Shown here in pieces: positions 62,201-64,000 of a DNA stretch of 64,000 nucleotides. The position numbers were made by a program, and so were the translations under genes. The stretch spans positions 43,955 through 107,954 of the forward strand of contig NZ_JBGRUO010000020.1 of NCBI RefSeq assembly GCF_041537905.1, read 5' to 3'. Below the pieces are notes generated by a model. It was not told the origin of the DNA. It made no database searches and saw only the letters and a program-made list of their open reading frames with translations. Each line of letters opens with the position of its first letter. Positions within the stretch are counted from its first letter, which is position 1. The stretch comes from Ruegeria_C sp041537905. Lineage in GTDB: Bacteria; Pseudomonadota; Alphaproteobacteria; Rhodobacterales; Rhodobacteraceae.

Positions 62201-64000
62201 GTGGTCGATGGCGCGCTGGACACGGTTCAGGATTATGCCTGGTGGAAGTTCCTCGATGTGGGCGACGCGCTGGTGGGCTACACCCAGGGCGTTGACACGC
62301 TGACCGATTTCGTGCGCTTCACCACGGTTGGCACTGACACGCTGCTCGAGATCAACCCCGACGGCGCCAGCGGCTTTGTCCAGGTCGCCCTGCTCACCGG
62401 CGTCANNNNNNNNNNACTGCGGCCACTCGTCCCGCTGGACCTGTTTCGGCGACCGCGGCAGCCCCAACTAGAGCTCGTCGCACAGTCACGGTTGGCACCA
62501 CTTCGCGTGCTTTAGCCAGTCGCACACTTTGTCCAGGTCGCCCTGCTCACCGGCGTCAAAAACCTCGCCGGTACCGAAGCCAGCATGGAAGCAAACGGAC
62601 GGCTGCTGACGGCCAGCGCCAATGCGGCGCCGGATGCGGTGGATGACACGGCGAATGTGGACGAGGACCAAAGCGTCACCATCGACGTGCTGGCCAATGA
62701 CAGCGACAGCGATGGCGGCGTGCTGTCGATCCAGTCGGTGGGCCAGGGCCAGTTCGGCACGGTGGTGATCGATGGCGATCAGCTGACCTACACGCCGGAT
62801 GCGGATGCCAGCGGCGATGACAGTTTCAGCTACACGGTCTCGGACGGCCAGGGCGGCACGGCGGTGGCCACGGTCACCGTCACGGTGGCGCCGACGCCGG
62901 ATGCGCCGGTGGCGCAGGATGACGCGACCAGCGGCGAGCAGGACGGCCCGATCCAGATCGACGTGCTGGCCAATGACAGCGACGCCGATGGTGATGCGCT
63001 GAGCATCGATATCTCGGGCTCGACGCCTGCAAACGGGTCGGTCTCGGTCTCGAACGGGCAGATCGTCTATACGCCCGATCCCGGCTTTGTCGGCGAGGAC
63101 AGCTTTACTTATGCGGCCTCGGACGGCACCGCCAGCAACACCGCCACCGTGACGGTGACGGTCTATGAGACCAACGCCGCGCCGGTGGCCGCCCCCGATG
63201 CCGCCACCACAAACGAAGACCAGGCGGTGGCGATCGACCTGCTGGCCAATGACAGCGACGCCAATGGCGATGCGCTGAGCGTGACCGCGCTGACCAGCGC
63301 TTTCGACGATCCCGGCACCGCTGGCGTAGTCGAGACCGAGCATGGCTCGGTGACCCTGGCAAACGGGATTGCGACCTATACGCCGGATGCGGATTTCAAC
63401 GGGGTGGACAGCTTCGGCTACACGCTCAGCGACACCAAGGAGAGCTCGGCGGGCACGGTCTCGGTGACGGTGGACGCGGTCAATGACGCGCCGGATGCCC
63501 AGGATGACACGGCAACCACCGATCCCGATGTGGCGGTCTCGATCGATGTGCTGGCCAATGACAGTGACGCCGATGGCGACGCGCTGAGCATCGATATCTC
63601 GGGCTCGGCCCCGGCCAATGGCTCGGTCTCGCTGGTCAATGGCGAGATCCTCTATACGCCGGATCCGGGCTATATCGGCTCCGACAGTTTCAGCTATGCG
63701 GTCAGCGACGGCACCGAGAGCCGGACCGCCACGGTGTCGGTGACGGTGGGCTCGCTCTACGATCCCATTGATCCTGCGGCTGTTTTGTTGACGGATGGCA
63801 ATGATGACAATCTTGCGCTGATCAGTGGCGGGACGGATATCTTTGACGGTCTGGCGGGCGATGACACGCTTTATGGCGGTGATGGCGGCGATCTGCTCTA
63901 TGGCAATATCGGCAATGACGTGCTGTACGGCAATGACAATGGCGACAGCCTTTATGGCGGCTCGGGCGATGATGTGCTGGATGGCGGCAAGAACAACGAC
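59279..64000 (+). CDS. GH16 glycanase fused to repeated Ig-like and RTX modules (partial, two gaps)
   Basis: Begins at ATG 59279 and continues beyond the window. Residues 1 to about 205 form a GH16 domain; EIDFE at 99-103 gives the nucleophile Glu99 and acid/base Glu103. A first cadherin-like segment follows (FQLDMLANDTDPDGPAL), then a repeated module of an RTX block (DGLAGDDTLYGGDGGDLLYG) plus four Ig-like/Cadherin_5-type domains, each marked by IDVLANDSD. Two N gaps interrupt the array; a stop at 62513-62515 lies in scrambled sequence beside the second gap and is not real. ExsH-type rhizobial glycanases share the GH16-RTX plan and are exported by type I systems to trim exopolysaccharide, which fits here. 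Probable exporter: the PrtD/PrtE pair. Confidence 0.85.
60203..61897 (+). repeat. 1716-bp RTX plus four Ig-like module, unit 1 (collapsed to 1695 bp)
   Basis: It starts at attgatcctgctgc and matches unit 2 (61898) and unit 3 (63767). Comparison with unit 2 shows that 77 bases should lie where 56 now span the gap region 60602-60657, a deficit of 21. Adding them gives 1716 bp, 572 codons. Confidence 0.88.
60602..60611. other. Assembly gap (10 N) in GH16-RTX gene, first
   Basis: Ten Ns inside RTX unit 1. The bases 60612-60657 to the right match no other unit and encode two cysteines in a protein region that otherwise has none, so they look like an unreliable contig end. Confidence 0.95.
62406..62415. 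other. Assembly gap (10 N) in GH16-RTX gene, second
   Basis: Ten Ns at the end of the unit 2 RTX block. The right contig starts at 62416 with about 110 bases of error-like sequence holding an in-frame stop, then repeats 32 bases already present left of the gap. The gap is therefore a failed overlap rather than missing sequence. Confidence 0.95.
62416..62526. other. Probable erroneous contig-end sequence
   Basis: These bases match neither unit 1 nor unit 3 at the equivalent position. The first 28 are identical to 60630-60657 beside the other gap, which suggests a shared artefact. Fragments such as cacggttggca weakly echo the RTX block, as expected of low-quality reads. Confidence 0.75.
63767..64000 (+). 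repeat. 1716-bp module, unit 3 (cut by window end)
   Basis: It repeats the RTX start of units 1 and 2 with almost no change up to the last base (aagaacaacgac). The gene continues beyond the window. Confidence 0.9.

Larger units (their letters stand above)
61898..63766 (+). repeat. 1716-bp RTX plus four Ig-like module, unit 2 (inflated to 1869 bp)
   Basis: The 32 bases at 62374-62405 recur exactly at 62527-62558, with Ns and non-matching sequence between. Removing 153 bases (62406-62558) joins the two ends in frame and gives 1716 bp, equal to the corrected unit 1. Confidence 0.9.

Noticed and set aside
59615..62467. Minus-strand open frame spanning the GH16 repeats
   Set aside because: It runs through two N gaps and is the complement of the repeated modules; no start signal or recognisable fold.
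62513..62515. Stop codon suggesting the GH16 protein ends in module 2 or is a pseudogene
   Set aside because: It lies in non-matching sequence next to an N gap; excising 153 bases by the duplicated 32-base end gives a continuous frame.

Overview
The window is GC-rich, gene-dense chromosomal DNA. It most likely comes from a marine alphaproteobacterium of the Rhodobacterales (Roseobacter-type) group. The grounds are several RTX proteins ending in a D-F-x-F tail, a PrtD/PrtE-like type I exporter, a Wzi-like outer-membrane protein and the base composition; this assignment is inference. The sequence is a scaffold: three 10-N gaps (10528-10537, 60602-60611, 62406-62415) all fall inside tandemly repeated RTX genes.

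Layout. (1) 0.2-13.2 kb: a tandem sulfotransferase-like gene, four large RTX genes with different N-terminal heads (beta-propeller, two unknown heads, CAP domain), and a methyltransferase between them. (2) 13.4-20.1 kb: UDP-glucose dehydrogenase, a Wzi-family protein, a LuxR-type regulator and a cyanophycin-synthetase-like ligase. (3) 20.8-31.4 kb: two convergent, cysteine-containing RTX genes, a second sulfotransferase, and a type I secretion operon (ABC ATPase plus HlyD-type adaptor, no TolC). (4) 31.7-42.4 kb: a leftward polysaccharide block with a WbpM/CapD-type dehydratase, galU, a phosphoglycosyl transferase, an epimerase, a GT4 glycosyltransferase, rfbA-D-B-C and a Gfo/Idh/MocA oxidoreductase, mostly joined by 4-bp overlaps. 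(5) 42.9-54.1 kb: a Wzc-like chain-length protein with a degenerate P-loop, a two-gene GMC/FAD sugar dehydrogenase with an iron-sulfur-type cysteine motif, a GT39-like membrane glycosyltransferase, an HxH protein with a membrane hydrolase-like partner, two GT2 genes and a hexapeptide acyltransferase. (6) 54.3-59.0 kb: a rightward operon of methyltransferase, glycerol-3-phosphate-dehydrogenase-like enzyme, epimerase and GT4 glycosyltransferase. (7) 59.3 kb to the right edge: a giant GH16 glycanase carrying repeated Ig-like/cadherin-like and RTX modules, cut by two gaps and by the window end.

How it fits together. The precursor genes predict UDP-glucose, UDP-glucuronate, dTDP-rhamnose and a 4-keto-6-deoxy amino sugar. 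Two sulfotransferases suggest a sulfated, acidic exopolysaccharide. One type I exporter lies among six RTX genes, with a seventh RTX-bearing protein (the GH16 glycanase) at the edge, so the region reads as a surface or biofilm matrix island in which calcium-binding proteins and a polysaccharide are made together. No flippase, polymerase, OPX/Wza exporter or TolC is visible, so these must lie elsewhere. The strongest direct observations are: the two gaps in the GH16 gene reconcile to one exact 1716-bp (572-codon) repeat period; the gap in the third RTX gene is restored to frame by one 243-bp repeat period; and three RTX genes share a near-constant C-terminal cassette of about 265 bp under unrelated heads.
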